Assembly: GCA_009760855.2 (NCBI GenBank)
Contig: WPIO01000090.1
Coordinates: 846,001 to 910,000, forward strand
Origin: Cristatella mucedo
Lineage: Eukaryota; Bryozoa; Phylactolaemata; Cristatellidae
Reading direction: 5' to 3'
DNA length: 64,000 nucleotides
Below, piece by piece: positions 24,470-36,300 of the stretch. The notes beneath the pieces were generated by a model. It saw only the letters and a program-made list of their open reading frames with translations, did no database searches and was not told where the DNA came from. A program made the position numbers and the translations under genes. Every line of letters begins with the position of its first letter. The first letter of the stretch is position 1.

Positions 24470-24960
24470 TGTAATTAGCTATAGCCAATTCATATTACAT
24501 AATCAATCTGAAAATATCCCAAGCCACTATGACTTTATCAAGTTTACTCAACGACATTCTATTCGGGATGAGAGGATTTCGCCTGTACTATATCGCCGTA
24601 CATGTTTCTGCAGTCACACCCTAACTGAATTTGAACGAGAACGAAGTCGCTAGTGTCAATGATCCAACTACTTCTAGTTGCCACTTTGAATCACCCTTAT
24701 GCCTAATCGTTGAATAACTAGCCCCTGGAGATTCATTGGCACTACAAGTTTGCCAACCGATTGCATTTAGCTAACTTGTACACGTTAGGCAATCGATTCG
24801 TTCGACTCGCTCAGATGTTTTGTGCCCATATTTTTGTTCTTGCAATTTAAAACTATCATTTCCTTTAGACGTGCATTTAATTAGGTTTACAGGCACTTCC
24901 GCTATCAAAAATATTTAGGAATAAGAAATGTACGAAATGGGGAAGAGGTTTTTAAATGCT
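24470..24960 (+). repeat. Duplicon unit 4 (partial)
   Basis: It matches the left part of units 1 and 3. The shared segments are 'tctgaaaatatcccaagcca', 'cactaactgaat..gaacgag', 'cttctagttgccactttga', 'ctggagattcattg' and 'cacgttaggcaatcg'. Homology fades after about 24960. No trace of the defensin gene is seen in it. Confidence 0.55.
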
Positions 24961-25439
24961 ATAAGGGAAAATGATAATAATGCAGCTCCACGCTGGCATA
25001 CTTTATTTTAGCTCAAAAAAGTACTGTTCGACGGGCGAAAACGTCTCTGTCCTGAAAACTGTTCTTCTATTATAGGGCAGCCTGATCATTTGGCAGAGTT
25101 CGTTAGAATTCATCCCCAAGTTATTTTCGAGCACCTCTTGTCTCACACGATCTTCACAGGTACTGAAATGATATGTTATGGCTTTATCTTAAACGTCAGT
25201 CGAAATTATTGATGAAAATACACTCGGAACAATTTCTGATTTTTTGAGCTGGATAATTTTTGCTCTATATGTGTAGCGCCTTGCGGGCCTTGGCCGAATT
25301 TCAGCACGAACAAGAGCTGTTTGGCGGTGGGAAAGAACCCCTTTATCCTGGAGCAGTGAGCCCGACAGGAGCTCTAGTGCGTTTAGACAGTGAAAGCTAA
25401 AAAAAAAGCTATGAAGCTCTGGGAGCAGCGATGGCAATT

Positions 25440-26060
25440 CGGCCTTTGAAATTGGTCTGATACGAGCTGGAGCTGCTGCTTGATGTTGGCTGGCCTGTCC
25501 ATATCGGCCATAACTCTGTCCAAAAAGATTGTCTGGGACCTATTCGGTATTCAAGCTGGACAGGGGTGCCCTTCCAGTGGCCTAGTGACGGTATTAATTC
25601 CTAACCGTAATGGGCCACGGTGTCGTGCCCAATACCATCAAGCACCGGTCTCATTATCTCAGACAGGTATTCATAAGTCGAGCGATGCTCTCTCTCTCTC
25701 TCTCTCTCTCGGTCTTTTGTTTGGCTCCTGTTCTTGCTCTTCGTCTTCGCTTCATCGTCGTCGGACTCTTTTCTCGGAAGGTAAGGTAGGAGGGTTTGCT
25801 GTTCGCCGGCGATTGACGGGACAGGACGAGACAGCACTAGGAGGATTCGGTGGAATCCACCGAATAAAATCGTATCGCACCCGAGCTAGCATTTTGTGTT
25901 TCTTTAGGATTTTGTGCATGAGCACTCGCACGTAGTCTCGGCATCAGGATTGCCGGCGCGAGCTAGACCTAGTGGGTGTGGTGTGAGATATTTCGTTGGT
26001 TCGGGATTCTTCATCTATTTCGGCCGTTCTTCACAACAGACTTAAGTAGAATACGTATGG
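25440..26060. other. GC-richer, CpG-containing patch with splice-donor-like site
   Basis: This stretch is clearly richer in G+C and CpG than its surroundings. It contains a (TC)n run at 25689-25710 and a donor-like 'ggaaggtaaggtagg' at about 25778-25792. A plus-strand frame is open for 151 codons (25480-25935), but its Ser-rich middle comes from the TC repeat and I recognise no domain. It could be a promoter/5' exon of an unseen gene, or part of an unrecognised repeat. Confidence 0.3.
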
Positions 26061-26084
26061 TGACACGTTTCCTGGGCAAGAGTG

Positions 26085-26790
26085 CTTATGTAATGTAATG
26101 TATCTCCGCCAGTAACTCCACAAAGTCATAAAGACCATGTGGGTGTTACGCAGGAGAGTTTTGTATAGCTCACTCACAGCCTAAGCGGCTTTCGGTACGC
26201 ATTCGGTAGCCAACAGACTTCGTCTCACGCAAAAAAGAGAAAGTGGGAAGCATAGCAGAGTTAAGAGAGCAGTTGAGGTAGTGAGTAGCATAGAAGTAGC
26301 AGTTCAGAACCGCTGAAAAAGATGTGCCATAGTCGGCAGTTGGTGAGTAGTTGTCGTTCCATAAGAATTGTGGAAGCGAGTTCCACAGTCTAGGACCTGC
26401 AGAGCTAAAGCTTCTGTCGCCAACTGTCTTTAAGCGGAGGAATGGGACAGCTAATTTATTGTCCACACAGGACCTGAGGGCGCGAACAGGCTGAAACTGA
26501 TGCAGCAGTTCAGCTAGGTATGACGGAGCCAAGCCGTGGCGGGCCTTGTGGGTCAGTGTGAGAACTTTGCTCTGTATCCTTTGCTCAACCGGCAACCATT
26601 CTAGCTCTATCAGCAAAGGAGACACGTACTCAAAGCACTGGGACTTGAAGACCAGCCTTGCAGCCATATTCATAATCCGTTGTAGTGGCATAATAGCTTC
26701 TGGCCATGAAACGTTGATTGACAGAGTGCGTATTTTGAAATTTTTTGACGAATTGATAGCAATCTCAATAACTTGGTACACCGCGGAACG
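26085..26790 (-). mobile_element. L2-B retrotransposon fragment (best copy)
   Basis: The reverse-strand 3' end carries a (TTACA)-type tail at 26090-26103. A frame of 203 codons (26170-26781) encodes the end of an L2/CR1-clade reverse transcriptase. It reads 'LQRIMNMAARLV', 'SPLLIELEWLPVEQRI', 'LTHKARHGLAPSYLAELL' and 'FSSAGPRLWNSLP', then a B-specific tail. It is 5'-truncated and joined at about 26790 to an opposite-strand reverse-transcriptase piece. Confidence 0.85.
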
Positions 26791-26885
26791 GGTCGTGGCA
26801 GACCAGCTAAACTCATATATCGAAACCTCACACCTTGCTAGTAAGTTCCCGTCCGGCTTTAGAGCTAATCACTCCGAATTCTTGG
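26790..26885 (+). mobile_element. Reverse-transcriptase fragment, opposite strand
   Basis: The plus strand reads 'ADQLNSYIETSHLASKFPSG', then 'FRANHS', a classic motif from the start of the L2/CR1 palm domain. A related piece is on the minus strand near 58640. It is only about 95 bp long. Confidence 0.7.
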
Positions 26886-26889
26886 TAAA

Positions 26890-29160
26890 AAATATCCAGT
26901 CAATTTATAGGAATCCTTTTAGAACTACATTAGTAAGCTTAAGCAATCCTGAGATTTTTTACCTAACAAACATAGTAGTGCCAATCATCCCCAAAGCAAA
27001 CTACTTATCTTTTTCCTACCTGCAAAGAATTAGTAAAGTAGCTGGGAAATCGCATAAATATGTAAGCATCTGACTTCTCTTGCTGCATTAGAATTTTCTA
27101 TTTAAATTTGAAGCTGTCATAAGCAGTTAACGAAGCACTGCAGTTATATTTTGAACTGATTGATCCTATGAATCACCACCTGATTTCCATGCCTGGACAC
27201 ATACACCAACCTAGTAGCTCTCTATACACGTATCTTACGAACTAAGCTGGACTTGTTCAGACCCAGGAGAACATTCGATGAAAACTCTGCTTAATCTAGG
27301 TAGTTTCAAAAGTTGTATGAATGAAGGAAGAGGCTCCAACTAAAAGTTGGGCCGAGTCAGCAAAGTGGGTGTTTGCGGCTCGAATGTAACGAGTATTCTC
27401 TTTTCTGAAGATGGATATTCAAGAAGTAGTAATGAATATGCCATTTGTTACCTTCGGGAATGTATTTCATGTGCCCTGGTGGAAAGAAAGCGCACCGCTT
27501 CCAGTATGACTAAATCAATTTTTTAATTCACATAAAATGTGAAGATCATATTATATTAAACTTTTATTTGTGAAGCGATGAGTTTAAAAGTGTATTCAGT
27601 AAGAACAATTGTAATCTTTCCAGTTCGATGTCGTGTTTTTGCTGTGTTCGATTTAAAATGCTCAAAGTACTGGATACAAATGAATCAATACTGTAAGTGT
27701 CACGACATAAAACTAGTGAGCTAAGAATAGACAAAAAACAGTCGGCAGTGCTTTTTATTGAATAGATGTTAACGTCAAAAGTGGTTTTTTCAGCCTTCTA
27801 GAGAGTCTTTGCCAGAGCTTCTACAATGACAATCGTTGCTAAAGAAGTATTTCAGAACGTATAATCACCGAGATTGACTACTACTAAAAATCTGAATAAT
27901 TTCCTAAAATATATACATATATATCAATATACATAATCAGATAGTAAATAGAATGATAGATTACTCGATAACCTGTATATGGTACTGCCACCTTTTATGT
28001 AAGCAGAAAGCTGGATTGTGGTTATAGATTATATATGAACAAAAAATTGTTCACGGAGATAAAATTCTCTTTAGGATCATCCAAACAGAAATGGAGCAGT
28101 CTAACGGTTTTTTAATAACTTCTGGCACTAGGTTGCCTCTTTCAGCTGTCCAGTTCAGTTTATTATTGTTATCCTTTTAATCGATTGACAAGCTTGATAT
28201 CCTTATAGTTCGATTTGGTAAAGCTCTGAAATGCTTCCCGATAGTCAATACTGAATAAATACATCAAATCTGAACGTTTGAAGTCTCTCATAAGTACCAC
28301 TTCAATTTAAACATCTTTGAGTTTAAGAAAACTTGACGAATCCGGATCGAATGCCTGCAAGGCAAGCATTGGCTGCTTTAAAATCTGCTGCAAAGTCCGA
28401 CAGTTTCAATGGCAAGTACGTCCGAGTTATCATTATCATGAAAATTAAAGTACGTTTCATTATACCTAAGTTATTTTCCCACCGGTTGAGTATGGAGTGA
28501 TATCAGCTAAGGACCAGGAAGAACGTTCGTGGAATTCCGCAAGCGACAGGTCTGGTTCATAAGACCTGACCCACCTCATGAACTCGTGATCGGTGAGGGA
28601 TTGAAGACGATCTGACTATTACTAGTTAAACCAGACTAGTGGCTTGTATGCCCGACCAATTTTAGTTCTCTAATGGTTAAGTTGGATACTATCTCTTTTA
28701 CTGTCGAAGGCGGCTGACATACAAAAATAGCTAAGCTATGGCAGTGACATTTCCTTTATGACTGCTGGATAGGACACCGTTGGCTACTGAGGTAGCAGTT
28801 TTAAATAGAGTGCTGCTGCTCTAAGCATGAGGGAAAATTTTGTAATATTTAATTACTGCTCTGGGTTCTGCAGCTGGAGAGTGACAATTAGTTGCTGAAT
28901 CATTGACACAAAATAAAGAACGAAAAGGTGGTGATAGCTTGCAAGTATCTATATAAGTAAATCAGGTTTTTTAAGTATCCAAAGATAATAAACAAATAAA
29001 TATAATGAAGATAATTTTGAATAAATTGAATACAAATTCTTTTCCAGAGATGCACTGAAAACTTCTTCACGACTGTAATAAGTTTCTTCTCCACTGAGGA
29101 CTGCAAAATTGATTTTGCAAATACTTAAGGAGACGGCTCGTTTTACTAGATCTTGTTAAG
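26890..29160. other. No gene supported
   Basis: AT-rich sequence with short frames only. No motif or internal repeat is recognised. Confidence 0.45.
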
Positions 29161-29164
29161 CTAG

Positions 29165-29255
29165 GAGAAAGAGTTTAGGTTATCTGAAGGCGCTTTGTCA
29201 AGTGCATTATTATTATTATTATTATTATTATTACTCTTATTATTATTAACGTTGC
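29165..29255 (+). mobile_element. L2-A 3' end with (TTA)n tail
   Basis: Only the last ~40 bp of an L2-A ('tctgaaggcgctttgtcaag') remain, followed by an ATT/TTA repeat to about 29250. Confidence 0.65.
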
Positions 29256-29877
29256 CACATCGCATAAAGAAGCCTCTGAAATCTCACAAGAAAGAAAAAT
29301 TTCTGCCATTCAACTAATACTTTTCGGAGAGGGCTTCATGCAAGCATGAATGTGTACCATGTTTTCGATAAAGAAGCCTTTAAACTTGGAAGATCAGCCG
29401 TAACTATCATGGGAGTTTGAACTGGCAGATTTAATCAGCAAATGTTTACCATCTGAAAAACTTGCATTGAGGGAGACTACCATAGTTGTTGAGTAAACAA
29501 AATCTCCGGATTGTCTCTGCTTACTAATGTATTTTTAAAAAAAGTCTTTTAAATTGACTTGATCTTTTTTGACCTAGAATTCTATAAGTGGCCATGAAGC
29601 TCTGCTTTATTTTGAAGTTTTTGATAGATCTATAGTAATCTCTATGACTCGGTACACTGACAGATAGTATTGGTGCATGCTTTTCTAGAGCACTCGTGAC
29701 ATTTTCACTACGTCAGTGAGAGTACAAGGGCTGTCAACAAGTCTGGTTGCGGATACAAAAGACCTGACTAGCATGCAGAGTTGTAAGATTGGTTTTGGTC
29801 TGCGCTTTACAAGTTGGGTTGCTAGTCATTCTATATTTAACATACTGTTAGCGTTCTCCAGCATTTCCTACCGATTT

Positions 29878-29975
29878 TTAATAATAATAGCAATAACAAT
29901 GTATTTAATATAGCACCCTCAAAGAACTCAATATATATCTAGGCACTTGACATTTTCTGCAAATGATCACACAGT
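29878..29975 (-). mobile_element. L2-A 3' end fragment
   Basis: The reverse complement gives the L2-A terminal segment: 'agcaccctcaaagaactcaat', then 'aggcacttgacattttctgcaaatg'. The left edge 'taataataatagcaataa' is the tail. Confidence 0.6.
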
Positions 29976-29979
29976 CAAT

Positions 29980-31540
29980 GCTCTCAAGCAATCACAACAC
30001 GAATAGAGCAGAAAGGAAATAAACGCAATAATAGGATTTAGAAATGACAAGTTATCACCGTCAATGATTCGCAAGTTAACGAAATAACGTCTGCTTTAGG
30101 AGCAGCTCAGGTAAACTTGAAACTTGGATACGCTTGGTTTGTCTTCTCACAGCAATTTGCCTTTCTCAGTAGTGCAGCTACAACTTTGTGTTGAACCTAT
30201 TGCATATCAAAGCAGTTATTTAAGAGGGCATACATTTTCCAGAATGCAGCAAGTCGTTCGTAGAAAACCATATACGGTAATAGCAACTCTCTAAAAGTCT
30301 AGATAAAAGACTAAAACCTTATTCAGAATATTAATTTATTTTAGAATTCCAAGAGCGATCAAGGAGGCATTAGGTGTTATGCAATAGCAAGTACACGGGA
30401 TTTTGACAATACCAGTCACCAGAAAGTAAAGATTGTGGTTGATTTCACTTATAGGTTTCGACAACAGCCTGATATTTTTTACAATTTTATAATGCCAGAA
30501 TGCTGATTTCTATTTTTTATTTGACTTTGAATTCAAAATACTCCCATTTATGTAATAACATTGAAAATTATTAAGTTACCAGCACTCGATTATTTTAAAT
30601 CATTGAGCACGTGAATCAAAACATAGTAAAGCACTCTTCCAGCAACAAAGCGAAAAACTTATATTCTTTAGAGTTACTAGCAAGCAGCGGCCAGTCTTTC
30701 CTAAACCACCAAAAAAACCACTAACATACAAGAGTGGTAAATCAAATTTTAATTCAATTTTGCTTTTTGCGTAAAAAAACTGAACGCACCTACCAATTTG
30801 CGTTGCTTTCTTTGTGTTGATACGAAGCAGAATGATAGCCCCCGTCATAAGCTTTTTTACTTTATGCCCACCTTTGAAAATATGTAAATTAAAGTTCTTG
30901 AGAAATCTGCTGGATAATTTTCCGATTTATTAAGCTTGCGAAGCTAAACATACTATACTTTCCTTAGAATGACGAAGCCGAGGAACAATAGAATCAAGCT
31001 GCTATTAGGAGAAATGCTCAGAGTATTTTAGCCAATGCATTCTTCATTGAAAATGCTTATTATTGAAATACATTCCGCATGAACAGAGATGGTTGAGTAA
31101 CCACATTTGATTTTCTGTCTTGAAACCACTGCACATACGTGTTCTTATCTAAATCAATTAAAATTAAACGCAACATTGTAAAGTTACACTGCATATCTCA
31201 CTAATATATTACTTCAATATTTGAGCGAAACAAGACTTTATTTAGCAGACATTAGTAAGATATATTTCAATTGTATAGCTCAAACTCAAAATATTAGCCA
31301 ACGCACATCCCTGTACTACTAATTAAAATTCTCAACATTTTTCTAAATTGTAGTATTACGATTCAGTTACGAACACGAGATACAGATTCGCATAATAATA
31401 AAATTCCTAATTCGATTGACAGTGACAACTTTTGCAGTATTTCATAATTTGCACTGCTAACATATGCTGCTGTATTCGATGAGACCCTAAAATAATACCC
31501 TAGACAACCTGTCATATGTAGCAACGATTAGTCAGCTTCC
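29980..31540. other. No gene supported
   Basis: AT-rich, without recognisable genes or repeats. Confidence 0.45.
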
Positions 31541-31544
31541 CTAA

Positions 31545-31835
<291 letters not shown>

Positions 31836-32475
31836 TCGGGAAGTCTAATTTCTTTCCTTAATCGAATAGGTGTTATATAGTTTTTTATTTAATAGACACT
31901 CTTTTAACAACTGAGACTTTTTAATAAGTTACTTGACTGATATGCTCACCTCGGCAGACTCGTGGGAGCTCTGGTTATGCTTGGACAAGCGATTGCAAGA
32001 ATCTGGTGTTTTGTCCGACTATGGAAGAAAAAGCTAAGTACATAGTGTACTTGACTTTGGCAGTATCGTCATGTGAGAACTCCTCGCCTAACTTATAATA
32101 ATCGGCTCGTCAACTTAAATGCCCAACCGATAAACAGGCTTTTGGTTGCGTTTTTGCTGTTTGTATGCTCGCCTGCTTGCAGTGCTGCGGTCACTAGGGT
32201 GCTTGTTCCGCATTGCCATTGCTCGATTGGCACAAAGCGCCAACGAAGCTACACATTGCTATGCCCCAGTGACTCCCACAGAGTGTCATCCACGTTTATA
32301 TGGTTACCTTGCAGCTGAAGCGTCACTGGTGTGCTCGCATTTCTGATTGCAGTTATTTTGTGAATTTTTTTTGTGTCACGCATCACAATAAACGGAGTGC
32401 GAAGATCAATGCTGAGAAAAAGAAAGGTATGACGTGTCTTCAACTAAAGAAATAATTCTGGAAAAACGCAACCAA

Positions 32476-32477
<2 letters not shown>

Positions 32478-32521
<44 letters not shown>
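32478..32521. repeat. (GT)n microsatellite
   Basis: An uninterrupted GT tract of about 44 bp, just before the transposase relic. Confidence 0.95.
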
Positions 32522-32522
<1 letters not shown>

Positions 32523-32540
32523 TCAACTTAACCAAGAGGC

Positions 32541-33870
32541 ATGGATGTAGGTAGCACTTCTAATATCCGCACTGTAGGGACTCTAAAGAAGTCGATAAAG
32601 GCTATAACGCTAGCTAAGGTAGTTACAATAATTTCTACACAGTGGAAATCCTTTCGAGAAAATATGTTGAAGCTGCTGACGGTAGGGTTGATTGAACAGC
32701 TGGTCCAAGGAGACAGAGTGACTGAGACTATAATCTGTGATAAGGTACTAGATATTTACGCTTATTTGTTGCCTCAGATCCCGGGCATTTCAGTAGGTAA
32801 GACTGAGGGTAAACCACTTAAAGATAGTCTGGGCTGGCTCGCGAAATCTAAAAAGAGGATCTGCATTAACCCGCCTTGTCAGGCACTGTTCGGCAGCTAG
32901 CTTGAATATCTAGATAGCTGAGGATTATCTAAAAAAGTTTGACGGGAGTATAGCGGCAGAATAATCAATCCGCCTACAAGACTTTGACTGTGACGAGACA
33001 CTACTCTTCTGCAATTTCAGGCCTAGAAGGACATATATAGCAGCAGATCAGAATAGAACGCCAGCCATGCAAAAACACATGAAGGATAAGCTAACCTTGG
33101 TGACATGTGCCAATGCCGGAGGTGGCTTCAAGATTAAGCGGCTGCTTGATTGTCCTTTGAAGAATCAGTTACCTTTAAGGCACACAAGATTGTGAAAGAA
33201 AAACTTGAGGATATGTGAATGGTGAACTCGGGGCTTTATTTATTAGGCAGTCATTGTGGAGTGGTAAATGTGGTGTTCCGTCCAGGCATATAAAAATATC
33301 TGCTGATAACATGTCTATTGTTGCAAGGCCTTTAAGTCCTGGTTAATTCACCTGTACTCCCTAATAACCTCAAAAATTGCATTTTCAATGAGTTTACATG
33401 TATAAAGGCCCTCTACATTCCGCCCAACACAATCCCTGACCGCCAGCATATGGACCAGCAGGTGATTTCTGATTTCAAAAAGTGATTCGGAAAGCATCGC
33501 TTCCCCTGCTGTTAGTGGTCAAGGAGACCACAAAACTCATCTATAGAGATTTTTTGAAAGACCTCAGTCGCATCATAATTTGCTCCTTTGAATAATTGAG
33601 GCGGCATAGCAAGAAAATAAAAAGAGAGCTTGTACCAATGCACTAAATAAGCTATGAAATGAGGTTCATCTGATACGGACTTCGAAACACTCTAATCCGA
33701 AGCTGTAGAAGTTGATGAGATCGTATCCCTTCGTTATTCTTTGTGCCCGAGCATCGACTAAAGCGAAAATTTGAGCTCATTGAGACGCACTCCAGCTCAT
33801 TGAGACACACTCCATGAAACTGGTATCTGAAGATCTATAGTAATTGCAGAGGCAGCAGCCAATGGGGGCT
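32541..33870 (+). pseudogene. Pogo/Jerky-type (Tigger-like) DDE transposase relic
   Basis: The first frame (32541-32897, 119 codons) resembles the CENP-B/Jerky DNA-binding N-terminus: 'LKKSIKAITLAK', then 'WLAKSKKRI' where the family has a 'GWF.RFKKR' helix. After a stop and frameshifts the DDE core appears. It has 'DCDETLLFCNFRPRRTYIA' near 32985-33045, where the family has NADETG...RTY and the first catalytic Asp. Next is 'MKDKLTLVTCANAGGGFKI' (about 33080-33140), then 'IPPNTIPDRQHMDQQVISDF' (about 33418-33475), the family's PPNTTSLIQPMDQG motif. A remnant 'SEAVEVDEIVSL' lies near 33690-33735. Several stops and frame changes mean it is dead. Terminal inverted repeats were not found. Confidence 0.8.
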
Positions 33871-34234
33871 TTACACGAAAGTGAAATACGTGGGGTAGAA
33901 ATTACCTGTACTCAAATATATGTTCACACATTCGACCACATTATCTAAACCATGCCAAATCTGTTATCACCAATCAATATCAAATTCTGCATATCCGACA
34001 ACATGCGGATCTCATTCAGATTGTAATTAGCTTCCTCTTTGTTAGCTAAAATCACCTCTGAATCGCAAAACCTCATCACCCTTGACATTGATACTGTTCA
34101 TGGGAGCCAATTGGCTTCGCCTCTGGTTCTCTGTACCCCTTCCATGCTGTCATCATTAGTAGAATGCTACTACACGACTTTAGCTAACATGCTTTATATT
34201 TTGCACGTCTAAATACGCATCCTGTCCTCACCGA

Positions 34235-35115
34235 GTTACTTTTCTAGGGCAAACCAAGTGTAAGTTGAAAATTAAAAAGGTGTCTCTCAAAATTTGGCTT
34301 TGCCAGCATATCTCCTGATAAATCTCAGAAAAATCTAGGCGTCGTGTTCCAAAGTGATCGCTCCTTAGACGACCACGTCCGCTCCACAGTTAAATCGGCC
34401 TGCTTTCAGCTACAAAAGATTGCTACAATTTGGTCTTTTTAAGACACGGATACTACAAATAAATAGATCTATGTATTTCTGACATCCGGGTTTGACTTCT
34501 GTAGCTCATTACTTGCTAGCCTACCGGCCAGTGCAATCACGGGTAGCTGGTGCAAACCTCTTTAGCTAGGCTTATAAGTCGTGAGCTTCACACCTGCAGC
34601 ACCATCGACCTGAAGTTTTTACGCTTACTTTCTAAATTCCTCGGTCATTGTATCCAGCCTACATATCTGATCTAACCCCTCAGGTCGTGCCATCCACTTT
34701 TTGAAATCTGATTGCTAACCTTTGCCTCGTACGAAGCTCAAATTATTTTGACACTGTGCCTTTAATTCGTATGCACTTAAAGACTTGAAATAACTTCCGG
34801 CATGCGTCATGACATCCCTGATTTGGCCATATTAAAAAAAACCTTAAATGCATCTTTTTATCACATCGTTTACTGGGCCCATGTCATTATTCCTTTGTGT
34901 GCCGTTGCATGTCAACAATTAGCATGCTGTCATGAACCATGTCTCCATGCTGACACTGAGCATATCACGTCTACCCATGTTACTATTGCTTCATTGTTCA
35001 TTTAGCATGCTAACGCTAAGCATTTGATGTAGCTTTTTTGCCGCTACTTTAAAGTTCCTACAAAGACATTGAGTTTTCTGAGATGGCTCTGACAATCGTA
35101 CTTTCACTATAATCA
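34235..35115 (+). mobile_element. L2-A fragment, part of a duplicated composite block
   Basis: A plus-strand L2-A, starting with the 'gggcaaaccaagtgtaag' (MGKPSV-like) segment and 'agacgaccacgtccgctcc'. It then runs through the 3' untranslated end to about 35110. It shares specific differences with 56440-57300 ('tgagatggctctgacaatcgta', 'catgcgtcatgaca'), so the two are sister copies. No intact frame remains. Confidence 0.7.
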
Positions 35116-35117
35116 CA

Positions 35118-35262
35118 ATTGTAGTTGCTGACGAGCCCTAGCCGCTGTCACCGCTGCTTACAGTTTACAATAAAGGATCCAATGCTACAGGATTCAAACC
35201 AACGACCTTGGTCGTCCAGATCTATCCCCTTACCTTCAGGGCTGTTGCAGCCTATTTAGTAT
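35118..35262 (-). repeat. SINE S1, copy e
   Basis: The reverse complement shows an S1 head, a box B-like segment (from 'aggattcaaaccaac' at about 35191) and the body 'aaaggatcc'. It directly follows the L2-A copy. A stub of the same junction is found at 57303-57345. Confidence 0.6.
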
Positions 35263-35589
35263 GAGTCTTCTAAAAAGTTCTTTTCTGCTCATTATATTTT
35301 TTTATATATTCGTAAAACAGCTTAATCTATTTCAGCCAACAATTTACTTGAAGAGCATACCCTCATTCATAGGCTGGTGTTTTTTTCCTCCTAAATTTAT
35401 ACTTATATATATATATTTCCAATCATGTTTGGCGTAATTAAACATAAACTTTTTTCCTGACATGCCGACTAATACGTATATAATCTGATCGAACTACTCC
35501 CTGGCAGGCGTTAATTATTTTTTGTTGTGAGAGCAGATATTTTCAAGTGACCACAAGGGTTGCCATCACTAAGCAGGTTATCAATTTTT

Positions 35590-36300
35590 AACTGCAGTTT
35601 ATTTCAATATGAATGAGAGTCTCTTCAGTTCTTTAAAAAGCCAGTTTGAGCTGAAAAATGCCTCAGCACCTCAGAGTTAAGAGCGGTATACTAAAATTGG
35701 AATAGACCAGCCTTGTAGGTGAGTAGATCCGATACGAAGGACTAGAGATAGGTTGAAAGGTGTTTATGTTTCGTGACAGAACATTGAGTTTGATGAGCTG
35801 CTTAACTCTTGGAAAGTCCTGGTCGGTGACAAGAAGTGTGTTGAGGCAACTGAGAAGCTTACTGCAGATAATCCTTGCTGAAGAATTTGACACCACGCCA
35901 AGGCGTCTGGTTGAACTAGTCGGTAAAGCATAAAGCGGTGAGTTAAAGTAATGGAAACGACGTTATGTCAGCAATGCAATTAAAAATTCGGTCATATCAT
36001 CGTTATCCTAGCAAAACAAGATTAGAACGATTGAATGTAAGTGAAAATATGTATTTTCACTTGTGCAGTTTATATGCCCACCTAAAGAAAGATCTAGGTT
36101 TCAGACAGATTCAACAGGTGTGCTGGCAGAGCCGAATTTGAATTACGTGTTTTCCAATTTGTGAATCACTCCGGTTTTTTCATAAACTAGTGAGTAACCA
36201 GGGCCAGCTCTGTAGCATTACAGTCATCGTTGCTCCTTATGATATCTTCGGTTAGATGGAGACGAGCAGTTTCAATGGATTCGTTTCTTTTAAATCGGGG
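35590..36300 (-). mobile_element. Diverged L2-A fragment
   Basis: The reverse strand is similar to 57600-58150: 'gagctgctta', 'agtcctggtcggtgacaag', 'agataatccttgctg', 'gtggtaaagcataaagc' and 'attcaacaggtgtgctggcagagcc'. It is the outer part of the composite block that recurs at 56.4-58.2 kb. Confidence 0.6.

Noticed and set aside
25601-25837. Minus-strand Arg/Glu-repeat frame
   Set aside because: Its RE repeat is simply the complement of the (TC)n microsatellite.
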